The notes under the pieces are model-generated. The model saw nothing but the letters and a program-made list of their open reading frames with translations. It was not told the DNA's origin and did not search any database. DNA of 64,000 nt from JAFGPL01 sp963781805. Lineage in GTDB: Bacteria; Bacteroidota; Bacteroidia; Bacteroidales; UBA10428. Made by a program: the position numbers and the translations under genes. The stretch is taken from contig CAWAHF010000004.1 of assembly GCA_963781805.1 (NCBI GenBank), forward strand, positions 5,828,001-5,892,000, given 5' to 3'. Below are positions 33,556-42,052 of this stretch, piece after piece. Every line of letters starts with the position of its first letter. Position 1 is the stretch's first letter.

Positions 33556-34026
33556 TTATTTCTGTTCAATACGTTGCAATACAATATGAAGCGGGAAAAA
33601 ATCAAACTGGCGATAATAGTCCATTACACTTTCATTTCCTGCAGCAACCACTACCTTTTGCACGTTGGCACCCTTAGTTGTCAACCATTCCAATGCATTC
33701 CCGATAAGTTTTCTGCCAATTCCCGTTTTTCTGTAATTCTCTTCGATGAAAATCGATTCTATTTCACCTGCGGTTTTGTCTTCTTTGTCAATGATCGTGA
33801 TACAATAACCTATAATTCTGTTTTCGCCGGAATCCAATACATATTCAAGTAAGATTTCACCCGATTTTTTCAACAGTTTCGATTTTCTTTTTTCCCAACT
33901 CATCTGCAAAAATCGTTTTTTAAAATAAGGTGATACTTCCGAATGCAACTGGTTAAGCTTCTCCCACAAAGGTTTTACCAAATCCAGATCGCTTCCTTTT
34001 CCCTGTTTAATAATGCAGTTATTCAT
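33556..34026 (-). CDS. GNAT-family N-acetyltransferase
   Basis: A 156-aa acetyltransferase. The acetyl-CoA loop appears as IFIEENYRKTGIGRKLIGNAL (Q/R-x-x-G-x-G/A), followed by ESVMDYYRQFDFFP, the typical C-terminal part. The substrate cannot be predicted. It lies 82 bp after the GH78-like gene and about 50 bp before DUF1697 on the same strand. Confidence 0.88.
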   Translation of the reverse strand: MNNCIIKQGKGSDLDLVKPLWEKLNQLHSEVSPYFKKRFLQMSWEKRKSKLLKKSGEILLEYVLDSGENRIIGYCITIIDKEDKTAGEIESIFIEENYRKTGIGRKLIGNALEWLTTKGANVQKVVVAAGNESVMDYYRQFDFFPLHIVLQRIEQK

Positions 34027-34107
34027 CTTTCAATTTCAATATCTTCATCAGTATTATTTGTTCAACGGAATCATTTTTCAAATATAAATTGAGGTTAGCA
34101 ATCAGAT

Positions 34108-35964
34108 TTATAATTTAAGTCTGATTTTATTTATGCCAGGTTGAACGGAGATAATCCTGTTATTGGATTTGATCCTTTTTTTGTTCAGTACTATGTTGGA
34201 ATAATTATCCATATCCAAAACAAAATTGCCATACATGCTGAGAGGCAATTCAATCGTATAGATTTTTCGTCTGTTGTTTTTTACCTTATATGTCGAAATT
34301 ATGGCTCCTTTAGTCGTGGGTACCTTGATTTTGCTGTATTTCAAATTACCCAATTGAGGTTTTATTTTCACTTTTCCAAATCCCGGTTGAACTGGTTGAA
34401 TACCCCACATATAACGTGTAATGATATTTGCCGGTGCGCTCCCCCAGGCATGGTTCCAGTCCAGGTTGGGTTTATATTTCATGTCCCAGGCTTCCATCGT
34501 CATGGTTGATCCAACATGCATCATATTCCACCAGCTTCGGTCACTTGTCGACGTCATTAAGTCAAATGCATATTCCGGTTCGTTGTATCTGTATAATCCT
34601 TCCAGCAAATATTGAGCGCCGTATACACTGCAGGCCATACCTCTTGTTTTAATGAAATCAATTACCGCCTTTCGATTAGCATCAGGCACAATTCCAAATG
34701 CAAGAGGAAACATATTTGCATGCAGTGATGAATGCCTGGAATTTTCACCATCCACGTAAATGCCGGTATTCTTGTTGAATAATTTTTGGTTTATTGCATC
34801 TTTTACCTTTATTGATCTTTCGAAAAACATGGTTGAATCGTCCTTCTTACCAAGGTATCCAGCAATTTCCGACATGAGTTTTAAATTCATATAATGAAAA
34901 GAGTTGACAACCGTATTGATATCCACCATTTCATATCCATCCCGCTCCCCTTCGGGTGTTGCCAGGTGCCAGGAAGTTTCACTTTGCGCCGGAGGCCAGT
35001 CCACAATATCATGCAACCGTTGCGTTGGATTTCTGAATCCGAGTTTTGTCATCAGTTTGTCTGTTAATTTATCAGATTTTGAACTGATTAGACCGTCTTC
35101 CCGTTCCAAATCAATCAGGGTTTTATATTTAAGTGCATCATAATTTTTCACCAATGGATCAGTATTACCGGAGTACATGTAGTAATTGTAAAACAATAAG
35201 ACTGTATGCAAAATCCACTCAGTGGGCCAGGTGGGATTATGAATGAAGTATTCATTGGTACGCATGGCCATGGAATAATCATTATCCACACAAAAGTGGC
35301 TCATCTGGTTAATATAGGCATCTGCTTCATAAGGTATCCGTTCTCTGTCACCATCGATGTACAATCCGGCAAAACTCGTAGCTTTGATCGTGTATTTACA
35401 CATCTCCCATACCTTAGTTAGAAGGGTGTCATCACATTCAAAATAACTTGATTCGTTGTTAAAATGATAGTTGTATACCTTTTGTGAAATTTTAAGGTCA
35501 TTAATGGGTATCGTCAGATTTTCCAATTCGCAATAACGGAATGGCATTATAACACCAAATGAATCCGGTAAAGCAATGGCAGGCGGATTTGTATTTCTTT
35601 TATCCGGCTGGAGTTGAACTGAGTAATTTTTATTCAGAGGAATATCTGTCAATTTGATTTTTTGATAGCGAATAGTGCCTCCGGGATTTGTATCTATTTG
35701 AGTTGAATTTATTGTTTTCTCTCCCAAATGAATAATTAATGTATCCGACAGTTGGGCTTTAGCAAAAAACATCAGCGTACCAAAAGCATCTTTTCCAAAA
35801 TCGATAAAATAATGGCTATCCCCGACTTTAATAATTTTCGTTGGTTCGATTACCGAAGATTCAAAATTACTTCCGGATATCCCGTACCCGTTTGGCTGAC
35901 ATAAGGCAGGATTCATGAACCAGGGGACAAATGCTATGTAAAAAAGTAAGTGTTTGATTTTCAT
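34108..35964 (-). CDS. Alpha-L-rhamnosidase-like glycoside hydrolase (GH78 type)
   Basis: A 618-aa secreted enzyme with a signal peptide (about residues 1-22). The (alpha/alpha)6 barrel begins at about residue 180 with ATSFAGLYIDGDRERIPYEADAYI, which carries the DGDRER acid motif characteristic of GH78-like rhamnosidases. The C-terminal beta-sandwich contains PGFGKVKIKPQLGNLKYSKIKVPT. It would cleave terminal alpha-L-rhamnose from pectic or other glycans. No N-terminal carbohydrate-binding domain of the long rhamnosidases is present. Its promoter region faces the divergent AraC regulator at 36172. Confidence 0.85.
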   Translation of the reverse strand: MKIKHLLFYIAFVPWFMNPALCQPNGYGISGSNFESSVIEPTKIIKVGDSHYFIDFGKDAFGTLMFFAKAQLSDTLIIHLGEKTINSTQIDTNPGGTIRYQKIKLTDIPLNKNYSVQLQPDKRNTNPPAIALPDSFGVIMPFRYCELENLTIPINDLKISQKVYNYHFNNESSYFECDDTLLTKVWEMCKYTIKATSFAGLYIDGDRERIPYEADAYINQMSHFCVDNDYSMAMRTNEYFIHNPTWPTEWILHTVLLFYNYYMYSGNTDPLVKNYDALKYKTLIDLEREDGLISSKSDKLTDKLMTKLGFRNPTQRLHDIVDWPPAQSETSWHLATPEGERDGYEMVDINTVVNSFHYMNLKLMSEIAGYLGKKDDSTMFFERSIKVKDAINQKLFNKNTGIYVDGENSRHSSLHANMFPLAFGIVPDANRKAVIDFIKTRGMACSVYGAQYLLEGLYRYNEPEYAFDLMTSTSDRSWWNMMHVGSTMTMEAWDMKYKPNLDWNHAWGSAPANIITRYMWGIQPVQPGFGKVKIKPQLGNLKYSKIKVPTTKGAIISTYKVKNNRRKIYTIELPLSMYGNFVLDMDNYSNIVLNKKRIKSNNRIISVQPGINKIRLKL

Positions 35965-36171
35965 CAGTTCTGTTTAATCAGATTAACTATCAAGTCTTTA
36001 TAAAGATGATTCAAAATTATCAAATTCTCTTTATAAATCATTTTTTTATTTTGTATCCATCGATTGTCATATTCATACCTGTTGATTTATCTTCTCAGTC
36101 TGGCAAAAATTAACTCGTGAACTACCATAGGAAATCTTTGTTAATCATATAAAAGTTTTAAAGAAACATTG

Positions 36172-36969
36172 ATGGAAAGTCAACTAATGATACCTGATCA
36201 TCCATCTGTCAGGAAATTAATATTTGCTGTGTGGTCTGTTAGTGGTATTCCTGATTATTTAAATGAGATTATCATGCCTAAAGGTGTAGTGGATATTGTA
36301 TTTAATTTCTCAGGCACAACAAATATTCTGGCACATATTGATAAATACAATGTAAATCTGCCCAGGTGTTATATGAATGGATTTAATACCTTACCTGTTT
36401 CGTTGCATATACCTGGTTATCAATCGTTCTTCGGAATCAGATTTAATCCTATCGCAATTCAGCCTTTGTTTGATATATTACCAGGGGAATTAGTCAATCA
36501 AGCTCTTGATTTAACACTGGTAAATAATTCAATAGAAACACTTTGGTATCAAATGGCTGAGCGGAATAACTTTAACGAAAGAATCAGTATATTCATGCAT
36601 TGGCTCTATAATCGGGATATAAAAACAAGTGTGCGAGACGAAGGCCTGAAATATTTTTTATTTAACAATATAGATACAGATATATCCGTATTATCGCTCT
36701 CCAAAAATCTTTTAATTTCGAGTCGTCACCTTTCGAGAAAGTTAACTGCACTTACAGGAATGAATACGGAAGAAGTTCTGCTTTACAAAAAATTTCTGAG
36801 ATCTCAAATTTTATTGCATGAATCGGTCGCCTCGTTAACAGAAATAGCCTACGCCTGTAATTTTTATGATCAATCTCATTTTATAAAAACATTTAGGTCA
36901 TACACAAATTTAACCCCCGGACAATACAGAAAAATAAAAACATCATTACCCGGCCATATTTTTCAGTAA
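36172..36969 (+). CDS. AraC-family transcriptional regulator
   Basis: A 265-aa protein from ATG 36172. The N-terminal half resembles the DUF6597 sensor domain (MPKGVVDIVFNFSG, IPGYQSFFGIRFNPIAIQPLF). The C-terminal half is an AraC DNA-binding domain with two HTHs, ending SLTEIAYACNFYDQSHFIKTFRSYTNLTPGQYR. It is divergent from the GH78-like gene by about 200 bp, and upstream of the membrane protein at 37034. The effector is unknown. Confidence 0.9.
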   Translation: MESQLMIPDHPSVRKLIFAVWSVSGIPDYLNEIIMPKGVVDIVFNFSGTTNILAHIDKYNVNLPRCYMNGFNTLPVSLHIPGYQSFFGIRFNPIAIQPLFDILPGELVNQALDLTLVNNSIETLWYQMAERNNFNERISIFMHWLYNRDIKTSVRDEGLKYFLFNNIDTDISVLSLSKNLLISSRHLSRKLTALTGMNTEEVLLYKKFLRSQILLHESVASLTEIAYACNFYDQSHFIKTFRSYTNLTPGQYRKIKTSLPGHIFQ

Positions 36970-37033
36970 TGTCCGCCTGGTACAATTTTTGGCTTTGAAA
37001 AGTCCTCACCTTTACAGAAAAAAAATTACAATC

Positions 37034-37528
37034 ATGAAAACAACAGTTTTATTTGCATCGATTATTCTGGCGAGCGGACTTTTTTTAGTTAATTGCTATA
37101 ATTCTGTGATAGATGCCAGGGCTTGGGGAGCCAATATTCCCCAATCAATTTTAACAACCAGAGCTTATTATAGTAGCGTAAATCCGGGTAATTTTTTCAG
37201 GATCCTGTCACCGGTAAATCAAATTCTTGCATTGACCGTTTTGATTTTGTTTTGGAAATCTGCCGGACAAGTAAGGTTTTATCTGGGAATGACATTTATA
37301 ATTTACGTATTGGTTGATGTTTTCACTTTTGCTTATTTCTATCCAAGACTCGGGATTATGTTCCAGAAGGTACCCCTGGCAGATATAAATGAGCTTAGAC
37401 AAGCGTGGTCGCAATGGAGTGCTTTTAACTGGCTGCGCAGTTTGATGCTTTTGGCAGGGATTGTACTCGCCTCGGTTTCACTTCATAAAATATATATGTT
37501 TATGCAACTTACCAAAGGGGTAAGATAA
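37034..37528 (+). CDS. Small membrane protein, DUF1772-like
   Basis: A 164-aa protein from ATG 37034, with about four membrane helices (residues 5-22, 55-72, 80-100, 137-155). The layout, with YSSVNPGNFFRILSPVNQILALTVLI in the first loop and helix 2, is like the DUF1772 / anthrone oxygenase-like group. It lies 64 bp after the AraC gene in the same direction and may be its target. Function unknown. Confidence 0.65.
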   Translation: MKTTVLFASIILASGLFLVNCYNSVIDARAWGANIPQSILTTRAYYSSVNPGNFFRILSPVNQILALTVLILFWKSAGQVRFYLGMTFIIYVLVDVFTFAYFYPRLGIMFQKVPLADINELRQAWSQWSAFNWLRSLMLLAGIVLASVSLHKIYMFMQLTKGVR

Positions 37529-37540
37529 TATCTGATTATT

Positions 37541-38680
37541 TTATTCTTTTGATGTCCTGTGGGATTTCAATCCAGTTATTTTCAGGTCGAGTGCATAGAC
37601 GATGATCAGGCAAATGATCCAAGGCAGATACGCGGATGAAAACCCCGCGTATATCTTATTTCTGAAAATCACTAAAATCAGCAATCCAATCAGGTAGATG
37701 TATTCAATCCGGCTTCTGATATTTTTTTTGGAAATAAGAACGATTGCTGCAGGAAGTGTCCAGAAAACATCTATATTGTTCCGAAATGCAGCATTTTCTG
37801 AAAATATGGACAATACTAACAAAATTAGCCCAACAAGCGCAATGAATGAGTTTAGGAAATAGAATGTGAACCCGCGTATTCGGGGAATCAGTGAGAACAA
37901 CAGGATCAGGAACAGGATAAGTATGAGCAAAGGGTAAGAGAATATCCTGTTTTTGTTTTTAACCAGGGGATACTCTAAAATTGCATTCGTTTCTTTTACC
38001 ACTCCCGAATCACGTAATATCCTGAAAATATAATCAGGAAGGAACATAAAGTCTGAGCTGGAGGCTAATCTGTCAGCCTGTTTGCCTAACGCCAGATTAA
38101 TACCCAAATTAATCCAGTATTTTTTTGATATGTAGGGATTTAATAATTCCCTGAATGTCATGCAGCAATATTTTGTTGTATCATAATGCAATTTATTCTC
38201 GTTTCCATCTTCAATCACATCACGAATACGGGTGGCACAATTATCATAAAAGAAATCATATCTGTAATATCGCTCATCCGAATTGTAAGTCTGATTTAGT
38301 TGATTGAATATCCTGATTTTATCGTTATAACTGATATCAAGTATTTGCTCATAAATCGATCGTTTTTCAAGAAACGAATAATAATAGAATGTTTTATAAT
38401 CGATTACAGAGAGAAAATAATTAAGTTTTCCTCTCAAAAATTTAATATAGAAAAAGGGAGAGCTAAAATCGAACGTGCCGAAGTTATAAATCCTGTCGAT
38501 GCTAAGCGCGCTATCATTTACACGAATTGCACTATGACCGAAAATGGTATATAATTCATCTCCTGGTTCATATGTCAGTATCGAAATCTTTGCGCTTATA
38601 GTCAAACCATAGGTTGAGCATGAGTAAGAAACTACAGACAATATCAGTATCAATTTTTTTGTAATTTGCAGCATATTCAT
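37541..38680 (-). CDS. DUF4105 (Lnb-type) membrane protein
   Basis: A 379-aa protein with signal peptide and a DUF4105 domain over about residues 30-190: ISILTYEPGDELYTIFGHSAIRV and DFFYDNCATRIRDVIE carry the conserved His and Cys pair. The C-terminal third has four to five hydrophobic helices (about 245-365). In Enterococcus, Lnb proteins of this family acylate lipoproteins N-terminally, using His/Cys residues. Applying that to Bacteroidota is inference. It converges with the DUF1772-like gene (12-bp gap). Confidence 0.85.
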   Translation of the reverse strand: MNMLQITKKLILILSVVSYSCSTYGLTISAKISILTYEPGDELYTIFGHSAIRVNDSALSIDRIYNFGTFDFSSPFFYIKFLRGKLNYFLSVIDYKTFYYYSFLEKRSIYEQILDISYNDKIRIFNQLNQTYNSDERYYRYDFFYDNCATRIRDVIEDGNENKLHYDTTKYCCMTFRELLNPYISKKYWINLGINLALGKQADRLASSSDFMFLPDYIFRILRDSGVVKETNAILEYPLVKNKNRIFSYPLLILILFLILLFSLIPRIRGFTFYFLNSFIALVGLILLVLSIFSENAAFRNNIDVFWTLPAAIVLISKKNIRSRIEYIYLIGLLILVIFRNKIYAGFSSAYLPWIICLIIVYALDLKITGLKSHRTSKE

Positions 38681-38810
38681 TTATAATTTTCTTTTTCTCC
38701 GACTGCGACCAAATTACTCCCTCCGGTTTCCGATAAATCGGAACAGGTTGTGAGATCCAAAGTTCAGCTAAAATCTTGGATCCCCCACATTAAGCTTCCC
38801 AACGTCGGGA

Positions 38811-38884
38811 TTAACCCGCATTTTAATTCATAATTTACAAAATTTATGAATCTTAAGCTAATCTTAGCCAATAATGCGGGTTAA
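38811..38884. repeat. Nested palindrome in a 400-bp intergenic region
   Basis: Perfect 12-bp inverted repeat TTAACCCGCATT / AATGCGGGTTAA enclosing a second hairpin TTCATAA / TTATGAA. It lies between the DUF4105 start and nudC (38681-39083). No coding capacity. It could be a small repeat element or a shared structured leader. The rest of the gap shows no clear feature. Confidence 0.55.
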
Positions 38885-39083
38885 TATTACCCTGCGAGAT
38901 TCAGTTTTACTAAATAGAACTATGAGTTGTGAAATCAGCTAAGGTCATGGTAGGTATTCATATTTTTATTAACCGGTTACTTAAATATGAGAGAGCAATC
39001 CTTTTATACAAAGCTTTATTCTATTTATCTTCGCCTGATTAAACGTCATTCAAGGTGTATAATAAATTAAATTTGTCATCCGT

Positions 39084-39917
39084 ATGATTCATGAAATTTT
39101 TCCCCATCGTTTCAATAATCAATATCTCGCTAACGCAACTATTGGAGAAAATGATTTTGTCCTTCATTATCATGGAAATTCATTGTTATTAAAAACCAAT
39201 GGTGATGAACTCGAAATACCGCAAAAAAAGGATTTTTCAGAAATTTCAGATAAAACAGAGAATACCTTTTTATTTACACTTAATGATATTCCGTGTTTTC
39301 TTATATGGGATAACCTGAAGGCTGATAAGCCTCATTTTTTATACAATGAAATCAGTTTTTTCCGAACTGCCAGGCAGCAGGAAATAGCATGGATCAGTAT
39401 TGCAGGATACCATTTGATGAATTGGTATTCGCAAAATAAATTTTGCGGAAAATGCGGAACCCGAACGCAACCAAAGCCTGATGAACGGGCATTAATTTGT
39501 CCGAATTGCAACAGCATTGTATTTCCAAAAATTTCTCCGGCAATAATAGTTGCCATAATTTGTAATAATAAAATATTGCTCGCCCGCGGTTCAAAATTTC
39601 CCGGAAATTGGTATTCCTTAATTGCTGGGTATGTTGATGTCGGCGAATCGCTTGAGGAGACTTTGGCTCGTGAGGTTAAAGAAGAGGTGGGATTGGATGT
39701 TAAGAATATTCGTTATTTTAAAAGTCAACCCTGGCCGCTATCAGGTTCTATGATGATTGGTTTTATAGCTGAAGCTGATGAAACTCAACCCATTTTTATA
39801 GATAAAAAAGAAATTGCAGAAGCAGCATGGTTCACCCGGGGAAATCTTCCGGAACATTCTTTGAATTTAAGCATTGCAGGCGAGATGATTGAAAAATTTG
39901 AGAATGGGGAATTTTGA
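39084..39917 (+). CDS. nudC: NAD(+) diphosphatase (NudC)
   Basis: A 277-aa Nudix hydrolase. A zinc ribbon FCGKCGTRTQ ... ICPNCNS (about residues 121-150) is followed by the Nudix box GYVDVGESLEETLAREVKEEVGL (about 191-213), and the NudC-specific SQPWPLSGSMMIGF. It hydrolyses NAD(H) and can remove NAD caps from RNA. The full length matches the family. It is monocistronic and is followed by a group II intron remnant. Confidence 0.95.
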   Translation: MIHEIFPHRFNNQYLANATIGENDFVLHYHGNSLLLKTNGDELEIPQKKDFSEISDKTENTFLFTLNDIPCFLIWDNLKADKPHFLYNEISFFRTARQQEIAWISIAGYHLMNWYSQNKFCGKCGTRTQPKPDERALICPNCNSIVFPKISPAIIVAIICNNKILLARGSKFPGNWYSLIAGYVDVGESLEETLAREVKEEVGLDVKNIRYFKSQPWPLSGSMMIGFIAEADETQPIFIDKKEIAEAAWFTRGNLPEHSLNLSIAGEMIEKFENGEF

Positions 39918-39978
39918 CGATAACCGATGCAGTCCGAATAATTGTAAGCATCCAATTGGCGAAGTCCTGTCTGCCCTG

Positions 39979-40078
39979 CCTGACGGAGGAAGGGTACAGT
40001 ATTCCCGACCTCAGGTTGGGATAAATAGTGTGAGGCTTTCCCAATTAGTGCTTACTGTTAGGGCTGTCTAGCCTCATT
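39979..40078 (+). mobile_element. Group II intron 3'-end remnant
   Basis: The strings CTGACGGAGGAAGGGTACAG and GTGTGAGGCT, then CCCAATTAGTGCTTACTG, match the domain V/VI tail of the intron at 8943-9895 (CTGACGAAGGAAGGGTACAG, GTGTGAGAGGCT). An extra hairpin CCCGACCTCAGGTTGGG has entered domain V. Nothing of the upstream intron is evident; the frame has decayed. The remainder of 39918-40351 holds no gene. Confidence 0.5.
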
Positions 40079-40351
40079 GGTTCATATTCATTTGATAAGT
40101 TTGTCAGATGTTTATGAATTGCTAAAAAGTACTAAGTGAAGCTACGCAGCGATTATAGTCGAGGCACCAGGTGTTGGACAGCTAGAAGTAGTATAAACAG
40201 GGGTTAGATATATTTTAATAAAAAGAACTTGCCCCCTTGGATAAAGGTATATAGAGTTTTTTATTGAGAAAAATTAATTTAGTTGATTAATAGTGATTTA
40301 TTTGAATAATTTGGATTTTAATACTGTGCATCGATTACCGGTTGGTAGTTA

Positions 40352-41281
40352 CTACTTATTTTCCTTCTTTAAGAATTCATAATCTTTCAAAACAATTCTA
40401 ATACTTGAAATCAATAATTCAGGATCATCATAATGTACAAAATGTCCAGCATCTCCACTGTAAAAAAGCATTCCTTTATCAACAGATTGAACCACATCAG
40501 TCCATCTTTCAACTCTATTTTTCATTTTTGCCCGAAATAATAATGAATCATTAAGTTCTTGAATCCGAAATCTAGGGGGTGTATCGTAACGACCACCAGT
40601 TAAAATATGGACAGGAATATTTGGTAATTCGGAACCGGTTATTTCTTTAAAATCAGACGCTCTCATTTCTGCAAGTACCTCACTTTCCTTAATAACCGAT
40701 TTCGGTTTTGTCGAAGGTTTAGACTTATTTTCTTCGTCCTCTTTTTCCCATTTTTTAAACAGCGCGTCTACTTGTTCATTTGTTAATCCAATATCAAGAA
40801 AAGATTTTCTTCTATTCAATTTGGTCTCTGTGAAATCAGCGGGATCAATTAGTATTAATCCTGCTAACAATTCAGGATAATAGACTGCAAATCCACGAAC
40901 ATAAGCACCACCTAAAGAATGTCCAACTAGTACATAAGGAGGAGAGATAGCTAAGTAATCTAAAATTTTAATTAATTTATCTGATACATTTTTAATGGTA
41001 GGCAGTTCGTTATCTGGTTCAGATTCTCCAATCCCGGGTCTGTCATAAGTAATCAGTGGGGCTAATTCTGAAACTCCTTCTAAAATCTTATCCCAATGTC
41101 CCATTGGAGTCCCAAGTCCACTCTCAAATACGATCACTGGTTGACCCTCCTTACGGTTTTCAATCCCAATGGTATTTAACCAAATCTTAGTACTGTCAAT
41201 TGTAATAAATCGTTTTTGGGAATAAAAATTTAAACTTAATAAGATGCTAACTATAAATAATATTAATTTCATTTTTGTCAT
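40352..41281 (-). CDS. Alpha/beta hydrolase, secreted
   Basis: A 309-aa hydrolase with a signal peptide (LILFIVSILLSLNFYSQ). The nucleophile elbow is VLVGHSLGGA (Ser in GHSLGG), the oxyanion region is FESGLGTPMGHWD, the acid region is near ILTGGRYDTPP, and the catalytic His is in GDAGHFVHYDDP. Substrate unknown (ester or amide). It starts 23 bp before the collapsed attC-like site at 41304 and begins the second set of cassette-like minus-strand genes. Confidence 0.88.
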   Translation of the reverse strand: MTKMKLILFIVSILLSLNFYSQKRFITIDSTKIWLNTIGIENRKEGQPVIVFESGLGTPMGHWDKILEGVSELAPLITYDRPGIGESEPDNELPTIKNVSDKLIKILDYLAISPPYVLVGHSLGGAYVRGFAVYYPELLAGLILIDPADFTETKLNRRKSFLDIGLTNEQVDALFKKWEKEDEENKSKPSTKPKSVIKESEVLAEMRASDFKEITGSELPNIPVHILTGGRYDTPPRFRIQELNDSLLFRAKMKNRVERWTDVVQSVDKGMLFYSGDAGHFVHYDDPELLISSIRIVLKDYEFLKKENK

Positions 41282-41303
41282 TTTATATTATTTTAGGCTT
41301 AAA

Positions 41304-41341
41304 TAGCCACAACGTTTAATATTGTGTGTTGTAGGCTGGCC
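41304..41341. repeat. Collapsed attC-like site I (family 2)
   Basis: The string CCACAACGTTTAATATTGTG followed by TGTTGTAGGC joins the left core AACGTTT and the right end AATATTGTGTGTTGT of sites G and H, with about 100 bp of interior missing. It looks like an internal deletion between the two arms. It separates the hydrolase and DJ-1-like genes, as an attC would. Confidence 0.55.
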
Positions 41342-41350
41342 TTTTTCATC

Positions 41351-41938
41351 TTAGGTAAATCTCATATATTTTTTAACCACATCTACATTCTCTTTATCAG
41401 TCAACATCTCAAGTAGAATAAATGCCACATCTAATCCAGTTGCAGGTCCTGTTGATGTTATAATATTTTTGTCAATCACAATACTTTCATCCTGAACTAT
41501 TGCCCCAAAATCAGCAAGTTGATTTCGTCTTAAACCATCTAATAAATCATATGTGGTGGCTTTTCTTCCCTTTAAGACTCCAGATTTGCCAACTGATAGT
41601 GCAGAAACACAAATTGCAGCAATAATCTTTCCAGACTTATCAAATGCTCGAATTAGGTTTAAAAATCTTTCATCATAGGCATCTTCATAAAATCCTGCCT
41701 TTTCAAATCCCCCAGGGATAGCTAATGCATCAAAATCCTGGGCATTAATTTTTTCAAATTGCAACTCAGGTCGAACAATTAAATTCCAGGTACATTTTAT
41801 CTCTGGTCGAAGCCCCGTTGTTATCAAATCAACCGGTTCTTTTCCAAATACCCGACTCCAACCAATTACGTCTGTGAAAACGCTTGCTTCATATTCTTCA
41901 AATCCTTGTGCAAGAAATAATAGTACTTTTTTATTCAT
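41351..41938 (-). CDS. DJ-1/PfpI family protein
   Basis: A 195-aa protein of the DJ-1/PfpI superfamily. The N-terminal strand VLLFLAQGFEEYEASVFTDV has the conserved Glu, and the nucleophile elbow AAICVSALSVGKSGVLKGRKAT has the reactive Cys. Members include glyoxalase-like deglycases and chaperones; the specific activity is not predictable. It ends 10 bp from the collapsed palindrome at 41304-41341. Confidence 0.88.
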   Translation of the reverse strand: MNKKVLLFLAQGFEEYEASVFTDVIGWSRVFGKEPVDLITTGLRPEIKCTWNLIVRPELQFEKINAQDFDALAIPGGFEKAGFYEDAYDERFLNLIRAFDKSGKIIAAICVSALSVGKSGVLKGRKATTYDLLDGLRRNQLADFGAIVQDESIVIDKNIITSTGPATGLDVAFILLEMLTDKENVDVVKKYMRFT

Positions 41939-42052
41939 TTAATTTGTTTTTTTTGTTCACCATTATGATTCTCAATCTCGTTTTCTTAATACCAAGTAAC
42001 ATTCTCTAATCCATCGGGTTATTAATCATTGTGTATTGCACTTTTTTATCAT

